This document shows, in pieces, positions 53,007-61,837 of a DNA stretch of 64,000 nucleotides. The stretch comes from Rugamonas sp045984285 (GTDB lineage Bacteria; Pseudomonadota; Gammaproteobacteria; Burkholderiales; Burkholderiaceae_D). The stretch covers positions 62,001 to 126,000 of the forward strand of contig NZ_JBJQIK030000011.1 in NCBI RefSeq assembly GCF_045984285.3, written 5' to 3'. Numbering within the stretch: the first letter of the stretch is position 1; every line of letters starts with the position of its first letter. The notes below the pieces were generated by a model. The model was not told the DNA's origin, did not search any database, and worked only from the letters and a program-made list of their open reading frames with translations. The position numbers and the translations under genes are program-made.

Positions 53007-53055
53007 AAATTGGGGACAGACCCTAATTTCCAAAATCCGGGTCTGTCCCCAATTT
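53007..53055. repeat. Perfect 17-bp inverted repeat between ilvA and queF (REP-like)
   Basis: AAATTGGGGACAGACCC (53007-53023), 15-base loop, GGGTCTGTCCCCAATTT (53039-53055). The right arm's last base is the first base of the ilvA stop (TTA at 53055-53057 on the plus strand). No T-tract on either side. It shares the TGGGGxCAGxC core with the repeat at 14843, which also sits on a stop codon. Confidence 0.85.
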
Positions 53056-54587
53056 TAAAGAAACAATTTGTAGACCGGGTTCTGGGTTTCGTCCCAGTAG
53101 CGGTAGCCGAGGGTGGTGAGGAAGGCGGCGAATTCCTCCATCTCTTCCGGCGGCACCTGCAGGCCGATCAGGATGCGGCCCACGTCGCCGCCTTGCGAGC
53201 GGTAGTGGCACAGCGAGATGTTCCAGTTCGGCGACATGCTGTTCAGGAAGCGCATCAGCGCGCCCGGCCGCTCGGGGAACTCGAAGCGGTACAGCAGCTC
53301 GTCCTTCGCCTGCGCGCTCTTGCCGCCGACCAGGTGGCGCAGGTGCGTCTTGGCCAGTTCGTCGTGCGTCATGTCCAGCGTGCTGAAACCTTCTTCCTCG
53401 AAGCGGCGTGCTACCGCCCCCGTCTCGGAACGGTCGGCTATCTGGATGCCGACGAAGACGTGCGCCTGCTCGCCGTCGCTGATGCGGTAGTTAAACTCCG
53501 TCACGTTGCGCGGGCCGACCAGGCCGCAGAAGCGGCGGAAGCTGCCGCGCTGTTCCGGCATCGTCACCGCATACAAAGCTTCGCGCGATTCGCCCAGCTC
53601 CGCGCGTTCGGCGACGAAGCGCAGGCGGTCGAAATTCATGTTGGCGCCGCTGCACACCGTCACCAGAGTTTCGTTCTTGATCGGGTTCTTCGTCAGCTCG
53701 GCGCGCTCCACATAGGCCTTGGCGCCCGCCACCGCCAGTGCTCCGGCCGGTTCGAGGATCGAGCGCGTGTCGGTGAACACGTCCTTGATCGCGGCGCAGA
53801 TGGCGTCCGTATCGACCACGATGATTTCGTCCACAAACTGCTGCGCCAGGCGGAAGGTCTCTTCGCCCACCAGGCGCACCGCGGTGCCGTCAGAGAACAG
53901 GCCCACATCCGGCAGCGTCACGCGCTCCTTGCCCTTGATGCTGCGCGCCATCGCGTCCGAGTCCAGCGTCTGTACGCCGATCACGCGGATGTCGGGACGG
54001 ATCTGCTTCACATACGCCGCAATCCCGGCCAGCATGCCGCCGCCGCCGATCGGCACGAAGATGGCATGGATCGGACCGGAGTGCTGGCGCAAAATCTCCA
54101 TGCCCACCGTGCCCTGGCCCGCAATCACATCGGGGTCGTCGAATGGATGCACGAAGGTGAGCTTCTGTTCCTGCTCCAGCGTGATGGCGTGGTTGTAGGC
54201 GTCGGTATAGGACTCGCCATGCAGCACCACTTCCACATTGGCGCCGCCGCGTGCTTTCACGGCGTCGATCTTCAATGCCGGCGTGGTGGTGGGCATCACG
54301 ATCACGGCGCGCACGCCGAGCTTTGCTGCCGACAGGGCCACACCCTGCGCGTGGTTGCCGGCCGAGGCGCAAATGACGCCGCGCTTCAATTGCGCGTCGC
54401 TCAGATGGGCCATCTTGTTGTAAGCGCCGCGGATCTTGAAGCTAAAGACGTCCTGCATATCCTCGCGCTTGAAGTAAATCCGGTTCTGGATGCGCTGCGA
54501 CAGCGTCGGCGCCAGTTCAAGCGGTGTTTCGGAAGCGACGTCGTAGACGCGCGCGGTCAGGATTTTTTTCAGGTAGTCGATAGTCAT
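53055..54587 (-). CDS. ilvA: Biosynthetic threonine ammonia-lyase
   Basis: 510 residues from the ATG at 54587 (MTIDYLKKILTARVYDVA). PLP Lys51 in FSFKIRGAYNKM; ASAGNHAQGVA; GGGGMLAG phosphate loop; SGANMNFDRL. The C-terminal 170 residues form two ACT-like regulatory domains, typical of the isoleucine-feedback-inhibited enzyme. Converts threonine to 2-oxobutanoate. No leader-peptide attenuator was seen upstream. Confidence 0.95.
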   Translation of the reverse strand: MTIDYLKKILTARVYDVASETPLELAPTLSQRIQNRIYFKREDMQDVFSFKIRGAYNKMAHLSDAQLKRGVICASAGNHAQGVALSAAKLGVRAVIVMPTTTPALKIDAVKARGGANVEVVLHGESYTDAYNHAITLEQEQKLTFVHPFDDPDVIAGQGTVGMEILRQHSGPIHAIFVPIGGGGMLAGIAAYVKQIRPDIRVIGVQTLDSDAMARSIKGKERVTLPDVGLFSDGTAVRLVGEETFRLAQQFVDEIIVVDTDAICAAIKDVFTDTRSILEPAGALAVAGAKAYVERAELTKNPIKNETLVTVCSGANMNFDRLRFVAERAELGESREALYAVTMPEQRGSFRRFCGLVGPRNVTEFNYRISDGEQAHVFVGIQIADRSETGAVARRFEEEGFSTLDMTHDELAKTHLRHLVGGKSAQAKDELLYRFEFPERPGALMRFLNSMSPNWNISLCHYRSQGGDVGRILIGLQVPPEEMEEFAAFLTTLGYRYWDETQNPVYKLFL

Positions 54588-54755
54588 AGTCTGCAAACAG
54601 TGTGAATCGGGGGACTTGCTTATCAACGGCGGATAACCGAGGTGGGAGGCACGCCGGCGCCGCGGGTCTGCGGGCTACGGACTGTTCATTCGTGCGGTAG
54701 GTGCCTGGTGCGACTCATTATAATGGACAGCACTAGCCACCTGTGAAATCCCTGG

Positions 54756-55250
54756 ATGATCGAATCCGCTATCAACTGGCTGCTGGGCGTTCTCGCGGCG
54801 CCGGAAGTGGGGCTGACGTCGGTTTTCATCATCAGTTTCGTTTCCGCTACCCTTGTCCCGCTCGGCTCCGAACCCGCCGTATTTGCCGTCGTCAAGGCCA
54901 ACGAGGCCCTGTTCTGGCCGGCCATTGCCGTGGCCACCTGCGGCAACACGCTGGGCGGCATCGTGGATTACTGGATCGGCTATTACGCCAAGGCTGCCTT
55001 CGCCAAGGAACGCCAGAGCCGCTGGTTCGGCTGGCTTGCGCATTACGGCGCCAAAACCATGCTGCTGTCCTGGGTGCCCGCCATTGGCGATCCCCTCTGC
55101 ACCCTCGGCGGCTGGCTGAAGCTGCCTTTCTGGCCTGCGGTGTTCTATATGGCGATCGGTAAGTTCGCTCGGTATCTGACCATGACGAGCGTTTTGCTGT
55201 ATGTGCCGGACGGCTTCTGGAAGTCTTTAGCCCACTTTTTGGGCGGTTAG
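54756..55250 (+). CDS. YqaA/DedA-type inner-membrane protein (VTT domain)
   Basis: 164 residues, about four membrane helices (LTSVFIISFVSATLVPLGSE; FWPAIAVATCGNTLGGIVDYWIG; FWPAVFYMAIGKFARYLTMT). The short YqaA branch of the DedA/SNARE-associated family; relatives are implicated in lipid flipping and proton-motive-force maintenance. Glu in PLGSEP and the GNTLGG turn are conserved features. Divergent from ilvA; TATAAT at 54719-54724 is a good -10 without a clear -35. Confidence 0.85.
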   Translation: MIESAINWLLGVLAAPEVGLTSVFIISFVSATLVPLGSEPAVFAVVKANEALFWPAIAVATCGNTLGGIVDYWIGYYAKAAFAKERQSRWFGWLAHYGAKTMLLSWVPAIGDPLCTLGGWLKLPFWPAVFYMAIGKFARYLTMTSVLLYVPDGFWKSLAHFLGG

Positions 55251-55372
55251 CCAAATAATATTTAGTTGGCTGGTGCATAAATTACCCTTCCATGCTGTAA
55301 GGCTGTTGGGCATTGTGCGGCGCAATACGCTAGAATGGTTCCCCCATAGCGTCACCCATTGTCTTTCGTATA

Positions 55373-58300
55373 ATGAACGCCCCAGCCCAAATCCAGGCCT
55401 TGCTGGCCGATTCGCCAGACGGCCACGCCCCAACGCGCTTGCGCGAAATCCCATACAACTACACGTCGTTTTCCGATCGCGAGATCGTGATCCGTCTGCT
55501 GGGTGCGGAGTCCTGGTCCCTGCTGGATGAGCTGCGCGGCGCGCGCCAGACCGGCCGTTCGGCGCGCATGCTGTACGAGGTGCTGGGCGATATATGGGTG
55601 GTGCGCCGCAATCCCTATCTGCAGGATGACCTGCTGGATAACCCGAAGCGCCGCCAGGAACTCATCGATGCCCTGCAGCACCGCCTGACGGAAGTGGACA
55701 AGCGCCGGCTCACCGTCGATGCGGCGGATGACGACGCATTGGCCGTGAAGCGCCGCGAGAACGTGGAAAAGCTGATCAAGGCTGCGCGCAAGGCCGTCGC
55801 CGATTTCGGCGAAGAATTCCGCCAGATGTACGACCTGCGCAAGCGCGCGGTGAAGGTGCTGGGCCGCTACACCGACAAGCACAATATCTGCTTCGACGGC
55901 ATGAAGCGCATCTCGCACGTTACCGATGCCACCGACTGGCGCGTTGAATATCCCTTCGTCGTGCTCACGCCGGATACCGAAGAGGAAATGGCAGGCCTGG
56001 TGAAAGGCTGTATTGAACTTGGCCTCACCATCATTCCGCGCGGCGGCGGCACCGGCTATACCGGCGGCGCGATTCCGCTGACGCCGATGTCGGCCGTCAT
56101 CAACACGGAAAAACTGTTGACGCTGGGCGCCGTGGAAATGAAGGTGCTGCCGGGCCTCGACCGCGAATATGCCACCGTGTTCTCGGAAGCGGGCGTCATT
56201 ACCAACAAGGTTTCCGAAGCCGCCGAGAAGGCGGGCTTCGTATTCGCCGTGGATCCGACTTCGGCCCACGCTTCCTGCATCGGCGGCAATATCGCGATGA
56301 ATGCAGGCGGCAAGAAGGCCGTGCTGTGGGGCACCGCGCTCGATAACCTCGCTTCGTGGCGCATGGTCGATCCGAACGGCGACTGGCTGGAAGTCACGCG
56401 CCTGGACCACAACCTGTCGAAGATCCACGATACGCCGCTGGCCCGATTCAAGCTGGAATGGACGCATCCCACCGCGCGCGGCGAAGCCAAGGGCGAGCCG
56501 TTCAAGACCGAGATTCTCGAAATCGAAGGCCGCCGCTTCCGCAAGGAAGGCCTGGGCAAGGACGTGACCGACAAGTTCCTGGCCGGCCTGCCGGGCATCC
56601 AGAAGGAAGGTTGCGACGGCCTGATTACCTCGGCGCGCTGGATCCTGCACAAGATGCCGAAGCACACGCGCACCGTCTGCCTCGAATTCTTCGGCCAGGC
56701 GCGCGATGCGATTCCTTCGATCGTGGAGATCAAGGACTACCTGGACAGCCTGCCCGCGCAAGGCGAACAGTTCTCCACGCTGCGCCTCGCCGGCCTGGAA
56801 CACCTCGATGAACGCTACCTGCGCGCCGTGGGCTACGCCACCAAATCGAAGCGCGGCGTGCTGCCGAAGATGGCGCTGTTCGGCGACATCGTGGGCGACG
56901 ACGAAAACGCCGTGGCGCTGGCCGCGTCGGAAGTGGTGCGCCTGGCGAATACCCGTGTGGGCGAAGGCTTCGTGGCCGTGAGCCCCGAAGCGCGCAAGAA
57001 GTTCTGGCTGGACCGTGCGCGCACCGCCGCCATTGCGAAGCATACCAACGCCTTCAAGATCAATGAAGACGTGGTGATTCCGCTGAACCGCATGGGCGAG
57101 TACACGGACGGCATCGAGCGCATCAATATCGAACTGTCGATCAAGAACAAGCTGCAACTGTCGGCGGCGCTGCACGGCTTCTTCGCCGCAGGGAATCTCC
57201 CGGTCGGCAAGAGCGACGATGCGTCCGACGACAAGGTCGGCGACGCCGAAATGCTGGGCGACCGCCCGCAACAGGCGCTGGCCCTGCTGGAACAGGTACA
57301 GGCCCGCTGGACCTTCCTGCTGGAGAACCTGGACAAGCCGCTGGCCGAAGTGCGCGAGCCGCTGTATGAGCTGGGCCTGGGCGAACTGCGCGCCGCTTTC
57401 GACGAGCGCCTGCAGCGCCAGCCGAACGCCACCCTGTTCGACGTGGTGCAGGACCGCACTGTGCGCGTGAGCTGGAAGCAGGAGCTGCGCGCGCCGCTGC
57501 GCCAGATCTTCAACGGCGCCGCCTTCAAGCTGATCCTCGATGAAGCGACGGCGCTGCACAAGCAGATCCTGCGCGGCCGCGTCTTCGTCGCGCTGCACAT
57601 GCACGCCGGCGACGGCAACGTGCACACCAACCTGCCGGTGAACTCGGACCACTACGAAATGCTGCAGGATGCACACAAGGCCGTGGCGCGCATCATGAAG
57701 CTGGCCCGTTCGCTGAACGGCGTGATCTCGGGCGAGCACGGCATCGGCATCACCAAGCTGGAATTCCTGACCGAGGAGGAAATCGGCGACTTCCGCGACT
57801 ACAAGCTGCGCGTGGATCCGGAAGGCCGCTTCAACAAGGGCAAGCTGCTCAACCTGCCGGGCATGGAAGCGGACCTGCGCAATGCGTACACACCGTCCTT
57901 CGGCCTGATGGGCCACGAATCGCTGATCATGCAGCAGAGCGATATCGGTGAAATCGCCAACAGCGTGAAGGACTGCCTGCGCTGCGGCAAATGCAAACCG
58001 GTCTGCACCACGCACGTACCGCGCGCGAACCTGCTGTATTCGCCGCGCGACAAGATCCTGGCGACGTCCTCGCTGATCGAAGCCTTCCTGTACGAAGAGC
58101 AGACCCGCCGCGGCATTTCGATCCGCCACTGGGAAGAATTCGAGGACGTGGCCGACCACTGCACGGTGTGCCACAAGTGCGTGACCCCATGCCCGGTCAA
58201 TATCGACTTCGGCGACGTGTCGATGAACATGCGTAACCTGCTGCGCAAGATGGACAAGCGCAGCTTCAATCCGGGCAAGAAGGCGTCGATGTTCTTCCTG

Positions 58301-59386
58301 AACGCCACCGACCCGAGCACCATCAACGCCACGCGCCAGACCATGATCGGCTGGGGCTACAAGGCCCAGCGCCTTGGCCATGAGGTGTTCAAGAAAGTGG
58401 CGCGCGCGCAGACCAAGGCGCCGCCGCCGACCACGGGCAAGGCCCCGGTGCGGGAGCAGGTGATCCACTTCATCAACAAGAAGATGCCGGGCAACCTGCC
58501 GAAGAAGTCGGCGCGCGCGCTGCTGGATATCGAAGACAACAAGATGATCCCCATCATCCGGGACCCGAAGAAGACCAATGCCAATACGGAAGCGGTGTTC
58601 TACTTCCCGGGCTGCGGCTCCGAACGCCTGTTCTCGCAGGTGGGCCTTGCCACGCAGGCCATGCTGTGGGAAGTAGGCGTGCAGACCGTGCTGCCGCCGG
58701 GCTACCTGTGCTGCGGCTATCCGCAGCGCGGCTCCGGCGACTATGACAAGGCCGAGAAGATGATGACGGATAACCGCGTCCTCTTCCACCGCATGGCGAA
58801 CACGCTGAACTACCTGGACATCAAGACTGTGCTGGTGTCCTGCGGCACCTGCTACGACCAGCTCTCGACTTACGAGTTCGAGAAAATCTTCCCCGGCTGC
58901 CGCATCATGGACATCCATGAATACCTGCTGGAGAAGGGCGTGAAGCTGGAAGGCGTGACCGGTACTCGCTACATGTACCACGATCCTTGCCACACGCCGA
59001 TGAAGCTGCAGGAAGGCACGAAGACCGTCAATGCGCTGATCCAGACCGTGGATAACGTGAAGATCGAGAAGAACGACCGCTGCTGCGGCGAGTCCGGCAC
59101 CTTCGCCGTGGCCCGTCCGGATATCTCGACCCAGGTCCGCTTCCGCAAGGAAGAGGAAATGGTGAAGGGCTCCAGCAAGCTGCGCGCCGATGGCTTCAAT
59201 GGCGACGTGAAGATCCTCACCAGCTGCCCATCCTGCCTGCAGGGCCTGTCGCGCTACAACGACGATTCGGGCACCTCGGCCGATTACATCGTCGTGGAAA
59301 TCGCCAGGCACCTGCTGGGCGAGAACTGGCTGCCGGAGTACGTGAACCGCGCCAACGACGGCGGCATCGAACGCGTGCTCGTATGA
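55373..59386 (+). CDS. Giant FAD-linked oxidase / Fe-S (CCG) oxidoreductase fusion
   Basis: 1337 residues. Residues 20-175 match the DUF3683-type N-terminus found with this family. FAD-binding_4 domain from about 188 (IPRGGGTGYTGGAIPL), FAD-oxidase C-terminal domain to about 860 (HAGDGNVHTNLPV; GEHGIGITKLEF). Two 4Fe-4S motifs near 868 (CLRCGKCKPVC) and 930 (CTVCHKCVTPCPV). Two CCG domains near 1080-1120 (CGSE...CCGYP) and 1203-1240 (HDPCH...CCGESG). So it unites GlcD-like and GlpC/GlcF-like subunits and probably oxidises D-lactate or another 2-hydroxyacid, passing electrons to quinone. Substrate not decided. The stop overlaps the HIT gene. Confidence 0.9.
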   Translation: MNAPAQIQALLADSPDGHAPTRLREIPYNYTSFSDREIVIRLLGAESWSLLDELRGARQTGRSARMLYEVLGDIWVVRRNPYLQDDLLDNPKRRQELIDALQHRLTEVDKRRLTVDAADDDALAVKRRENVEKLIKAARKAVADFGEEFRQMYDLRKRAVKVLGRYTDKHNICFDGMKRISHVTDATDWRVEYPFVVLTPDTEEEMAGLVKGCIELGLTIIPRGGGTGYTGGAIPLTPMSAVINTEKLLTLGAVEMKVLPGLDREYATVFSEAGVITNKVSEAAEKAGFVFAVDPTSAHASCIGGNIAMNAGGKKAVLWGTALDNLASWRMVDPNGDWLEVTRLDHNLSKIHDTPLARFKLEWTHPTARGEAKGEPFKTEILEIEGRRFRKEGLGKDVTDKFLAGLPGIQKEGCDGLITSARWILHKMPKHTRTVCLEFFGQARDAIPSIVEIKDYLDSLPAQGEQFSTLRLAGLEHLDERYLRAVGYATKSKRGVLPKMALFGDIVGDDENAVALAASEVVRLANTRVGEGFVAVSPEARKKFWLDRARTAAIAKHTNAFKINEDVVIPLNRMGEYTDGIERINIELSIKNKLQLSAALHGFFAAGNLPVGKSDDASDDKVGDAEMLGDRPQQALALLEQVQARWTFLLENLDKPLAEVREPLYELGLGELRAAFDERLQRQPNATLFDVVQDRTVRVSWKQELRAPLRQIFNGAAFKLILDEATALHKQILRGRVFVALHMHAGDGNVHTNLPVNSDHYEMLQDAHKAVARIMKLARSLNGVISGEHGIGITKLEFLTEEEIGDFRDYKLRVDPEGRFNKGKLLNLPGMEADLRNAYTPSFGLMGHESLIMQQSDIGEIANSVKDCLRCGKCKPVCTTHVPRANLLYSPRDKILATSSLIEAFLYEEQTRRGISIRHWEEFEDVADHCTVCHKCVTPCPVNIDFGDVSMNMRNLLRKMDKRSFNPGKKASMFFLNATDPSTINATRQTMIGWGYKAQRLGHEVFKKVARAQTKAPPPTTGKAPVREQVIHFINKKMPGNLPKKSARALLDIEDNKMIPIIRDPKKTNANTEAVFYFPGCGSERLFSQVGLATQAMLWEVGVQTVLPPGYLCCGYPQRGSGDYDKAEKMMTDNRVLFHRMANTLNYLDIKTVLVSCGTCYDQLSTYEFEKIFPGCRIMDIHEYLLEKGVKLEGVTGTRYMYHDPCHTPMKLQEGTKTVNALIQTVDNVKIEKNDRCCGESGTFAVARPDISTQVRFRKEEEMVKGSSKLRADGFNGDVKILTSCPSCLQGLSRYNDDSGTSADYIVVEIARHLLGENWLPEYVNRANDGGIERVLV

Positions 59387-59811
59387 CGTGCGACCTGTGC
59401 AAGCTGCTCGCCGCGCCCACCGATGCAGTAGTGTGGCGCGACGATAAACTGGCCGTGGTACTGGTCGATGAGCCGGGCTATCCCGGCTTCACGCGCGTGG
59501 TGTGGAATGGGCACGTGAAGGAAATGACCGACCTCGCGCCGCAGGACCGCGATCACGTGATGCAGACCGTATGGAAGGTCGAGCAGGCACTGCGTGGCAC
59601 GATGGCGCCGCACAAGGTCAACGTGGCCAGCTTCGGCAATATGACGCCGCACGTGCATTGGCACGTCATCCCGCGCTACACTGACGATGCGCATTTTCCG
59701 AACCCGACCTGGGGCGCGAAGCAGCGCGACGCATCGCCTGAATCGGTCGCCGCGCGCGCGGCGCTGCTGCCGCAGCTGCGCGCCGCACTCGTCACATCAC
59801 TGGAGTCCTGA
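59383..59811 (+). CDS. HIT-family nucleotide-binding hydrolase
   Basis: 142 residues, ATGA overlap with the oxidoreductase. Histidine triad HVHWHVIPR at about 90-98; N-terminal CDLC pair may bind metal. Family members hydrolyse dinucleoside polyphosphates or nucleotide phosphoramidates. Co-translated with the upstream gene; followed by DUF971 after 4 bases. Confidence 0.92.
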   Translation: MTCDLCKLLAAPTDAVVWRDDKLAVVLVDEPGYPGFTRVVWNGHVKEMTDLAPQDRDHVMQTVWKVEQALRGTMAPHKVNVASFGNMTPHVHWHVIPRYTDDAHFPNPTWGAKQRDASPESVAARAALLPQLRAALVTSLES

Positions 59812-59815
59812 CGCC

Positions 59816-60235
59816 ATGGCAAATCCTACCGGCCTCACTGTCCACAGCAAGTCCCGCTACCTCGAAGTCAGCTACGACGACGGCAGCAGCTTCAACCTGC
59901 CTTTCGAGCTGCTGCGCGTCTATTCGCCGTCGGCCGAAGTGAAGGGCCACGGTCCGGGCCAGGAAGTGCTGCAGGTCGGAAAACGCGACGTCGGCATGAG
60001 CGACCTGGAACCGGTCGGCAATTACGCCGTGAAGCCCATCTTTACGGACGGCCACAGCTCCGGTCTCTATACCTGGGACTATCTGTACGATCTTGGCGCG
60101 CGCCAGGAGCAGCACTGGGCCGACTACATGGCCCGCTTGCACGCGGCCGGTTTCGAAGGCGACAGCGGCCGCGCGCCGGGCGCCGAGCTGCCGGGCGGCG
60201 CGAAGAAAGCGCACGCCTGCGGCCACCATCACTGA
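59816..60235 (+). CDS. DUF971 protein (gamma-butyrobetaine hydroxylase N-terminal-like fold)
   Basis: 139 residues from ATG 59816. Pattern LTVHSKSRYLEVSYDDGSSF, FELLRVYSPSAEV, VGNYAVKPIFTDGHSSGLYTW (in pieces) is that of DUF971, and the tail ends in HACGHHH, a likely metal site. In many betaproteobacteria DUF971 directly precedes ubiE and other ubiquinone genes; here a divergent orphan secreted-protein gene follows instead. A role linked to Fe-S or ubiquinone is only suggested. Confidence 0.9.
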   Translation: MANPTGLTVHSKSRYLEVSYDDGSSFNLPFELLRVYSPSAEVKGHGPGQEVLQVGKRDVGMSDLEPVGNYAVKPIFTDGHSSGLYTWDYLYDLGARQEQHWADYMARLHAAGFEGDSGRAPGAELPGGAKKAHACGHHH

Positions 60236-60311
60236 TACTTCCACGACAATTTCAGTACAGACTGAAAGCAGGGAGCCATGTTAACTTCGGCGTTTTTCGT
60301 TCGAGGTTTCC

Positions 60312-61214
60312 ATGTTCCTTGCCCGCCTTTCACTCATGGCCGCCGCGCTTGCCGCCGCGCCTTCCGCCCTCGCTGCAGACCACTACGGCCGCCTCACCGT
60401 TGACGTGAAGGTGGACGGCACCGGCTACGCCCAGCGCAACAAGGACTACACGAAGTCCGTCATCTCGCAGAGCATGCACCTCGCCTACACGGTGATGCGC
60501 TCAGGCGACGGCGATGACCGCAATTTCCTTGACCACGCCGGTACCTCGGCGGCGATGCAGAAGCAGATGGCGGCTTCCCAGGCGCGCGCGCCTTCGCAGG
60601 CAAAGCAGCAGGAGGTCATGATGCAGGCGCAGAAGGCGATGGCGGCCTGCAATAACAATATCGCCTGCATGCAGAACATCGCGGTGAAACTGGGGCAGCA
60701 AACCGCGGCGTGGTCCGCGCCCATGCCGGATACGTCGGCGGATGAGGGCCGCTACCTGAACTACATCCAGACCGAGCCCGCGGTCTGCAAGGCCGAATTC
60801 ACCGCGCGCATCAACGACAGCACCGAAGGCGCCTATGCCGACGTGGCGGGCATGCGTCCGTTCACGACGAAAACGACGGCCGATTTCAAGGCCGGCGAGA
60901 TGGAGAAGGCAAGCGTATGCATCGGCGGCGTCAGCATAGACAAGCGCACCGGCAAGATCATGGCGCAGATTACCGTGCCATCCGTGAAGGGCCGTTTCGT
61001 GAGCACGGACGCGGGCCATGTCACGAGCGATTCGGCGAATTCGCAAATGGACCTGAACGCGGATGCGCTCAAGTGGGCCTTCGCCCAGATCAATGGCGGC
61101 GCACGCTCCGGCAGCCAGCGCACCACGCTCAAGCTTCCAACGCCTTCTTCCATCACGGGCAAGGGCGAGCAGACGCTCAATGTGGAAGTGCGCTGGAACT
61201 TCGACGGCAAGTGA
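60312..61214 (+). CDS. Exported protein of unknown function with paired cysteines
   Basis: 300 residues. Signal peptide MFLARLSLMAAALAAAPSALA. The middle is Gln/Met/Ala-rich and helical (MQKQMAASQARAPSQAKQQE), followed by AACNNNIACMQNIAVKLGQQ with a Cys-x6-Cys pair; two further Cys (AVCKAEF; ASVCIGG) would make two disulfides. The C-terminal 100 residues are beta-rich and end TLNVEVRWNFDGK, like an outer strand. I do not recognise the family. Stop is 3 bases from the convergent XRE gene's stop. Confidence 0.75.
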   Translation: MFLARLSLMAAALAAAPSALAADHYGRLTVDVKVDGTGYAQRNKDYTKSVISQSMHLAYTVMRSGDGDDRNFLDHAGTSAAMQKQMAASQARAPSQAKQQEVMMQAQKAMAACNNNIACMQNIAVKLGQQTAAWSAPMPDTSADEGRYLNYIQTEPAVCKAEFTARINDSTEGAYADVAGMRPFTTKTTADFKAGEMEKASVCIGGVSIDKRTGKIMAQITVPSVKGRFVSTDAGHVTSDSANSQMDLNADALKWAFAQINGGARSGSQRTTLKLPTPSSITGKGEQTLNVEVRWNFDGK

Positions 61215-61217
61215 GGC

Positions 61218-61793
61218 TTATGGTGCGTAAGGCAGGATGGCCAGCGCCACCAGGTAGCGCGCCGGCTTGCTGCCGTGGTTGGCGTAGCTGATCGGCTGGT
61301 CTTCGCGCATGGCCAGGCAGTCGCCCGGTTTGAGCTGCCAGCTCTGATCGCCCAGCGAGATTTCCAGCTCGCCTTCCAGCAGCCACACCTGCTGGTACAC
61401 ATCGTTCTCGCGCAGCACCTGGTCGTAAGTGACGCGCTGGCCGGGCGGGAAGCTCACTTCCACCAGCTGCATCGGCGAGCGCGCGGCCGGTGACAGCTGC
61501 CGCCGCACATAGCCGGAGGCGGGATCGGTCCATACCGCCTGCATGGCTGCGCTGCTGAGCGGCGATGGCTCGGCTATCGCCGCCGCATCCGTTTCGAACA
61601 GGGAGCCGAGCGTCACGCCCAGCGCGCCGGCCAGCTTGTCCAGCACCGTGGCCGTGGCGCTGCTTTCGCCGCGTTCGATCAGGGAGATATTCGAGCGGCT
61701 CACGCCGCTGCGCTCGGCCAATGCCGTCAGCGATAGCTGGCGCGCCTCGCGCAAGGCCAGCAGGCGGCTGGCGATATGTTTGTTAATGTCCAT
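61218..61793 (-). CDS. XRE-family regulator with C-terminal cupin domain
   Basis: 191 residues from ATG 61793; an ATG three codons earlier (61802) overlaps the gene's own -10. HTH about 5-58 (LREARQLSLTALAERSGVSRSNISLIERGESSATATVLDKLA in pieces), cupin at 110-185 (LEGELEISLGDQSWQLKPGDCLAM). This class (PuuR/SutR type) binds a small ligand in the cupin. Divergent from the GNAT gene and likely represses it and itself through the 61795-61814 palindrome. Confidence 0.92.
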   Translation of the reverse strand: MDINKHIASRLLALREARQLSLTALAERSGVSRSNISLIERGESSATATVLDKLAGALGVTLGSLFETDAAAIAEPSPLSSAAMQAVWTDPASGYVRRQLSPAARSPMQLVEVSFPPGQRVTYDQVLRENDVYQQVWLLEGELEISLGDQSWQLKPGDCLAMREDQPISYANHGSKPARYLVALAILPYAP

Positions 61794-61814
61794 GAAATCC
61801 ATTATACTGGATTT
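61780..61814. promoter_or_regulatory. Overlapping divergent promoters with operator, XRE / GNAT
   Basis: Rightward: -35 TTGTTA (61780-61785), 17 bases, -10 TATACT (61803-61808). Leftward: -10 TATAAT read from 61807 to 61802. Inverted repeat AAATCCA (61795-61801)-TTATAC-TGGATTT (61808-61814) covers both -10 elements, an ideal place for XRE binding. Confidence 0.65.
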
Positions 61815-61837
61815 AGTCGTCCATTAAACTGTCCGCC

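Noticed and set aside
52985..53054. preQ1 riboswitch upstream of queF
   Set aside because: The leader holds only the 17-bp inverted repeat; no preQ1-I or -II pseudoknot pattern was found.
54588..54755. Attenuator leader peptide for ilvA
   Set aside because: No short frame rich in Thr/Ile/Val/Leu codons with a terminator was seen on the minus strand.
55369..55374. TATAAT as promoter of the FAD oxidoreductase
   Set aside because: It overlaps the start codon at 55373, so it cannot drive that start; no good -35 is present.
55352..59311. 1319-codon minus-strand open frame
   Set aside because: Exact antisense of the FAD/Fe-S oxidoreductase, His/Arg/Leu-rich, no family resemblance.
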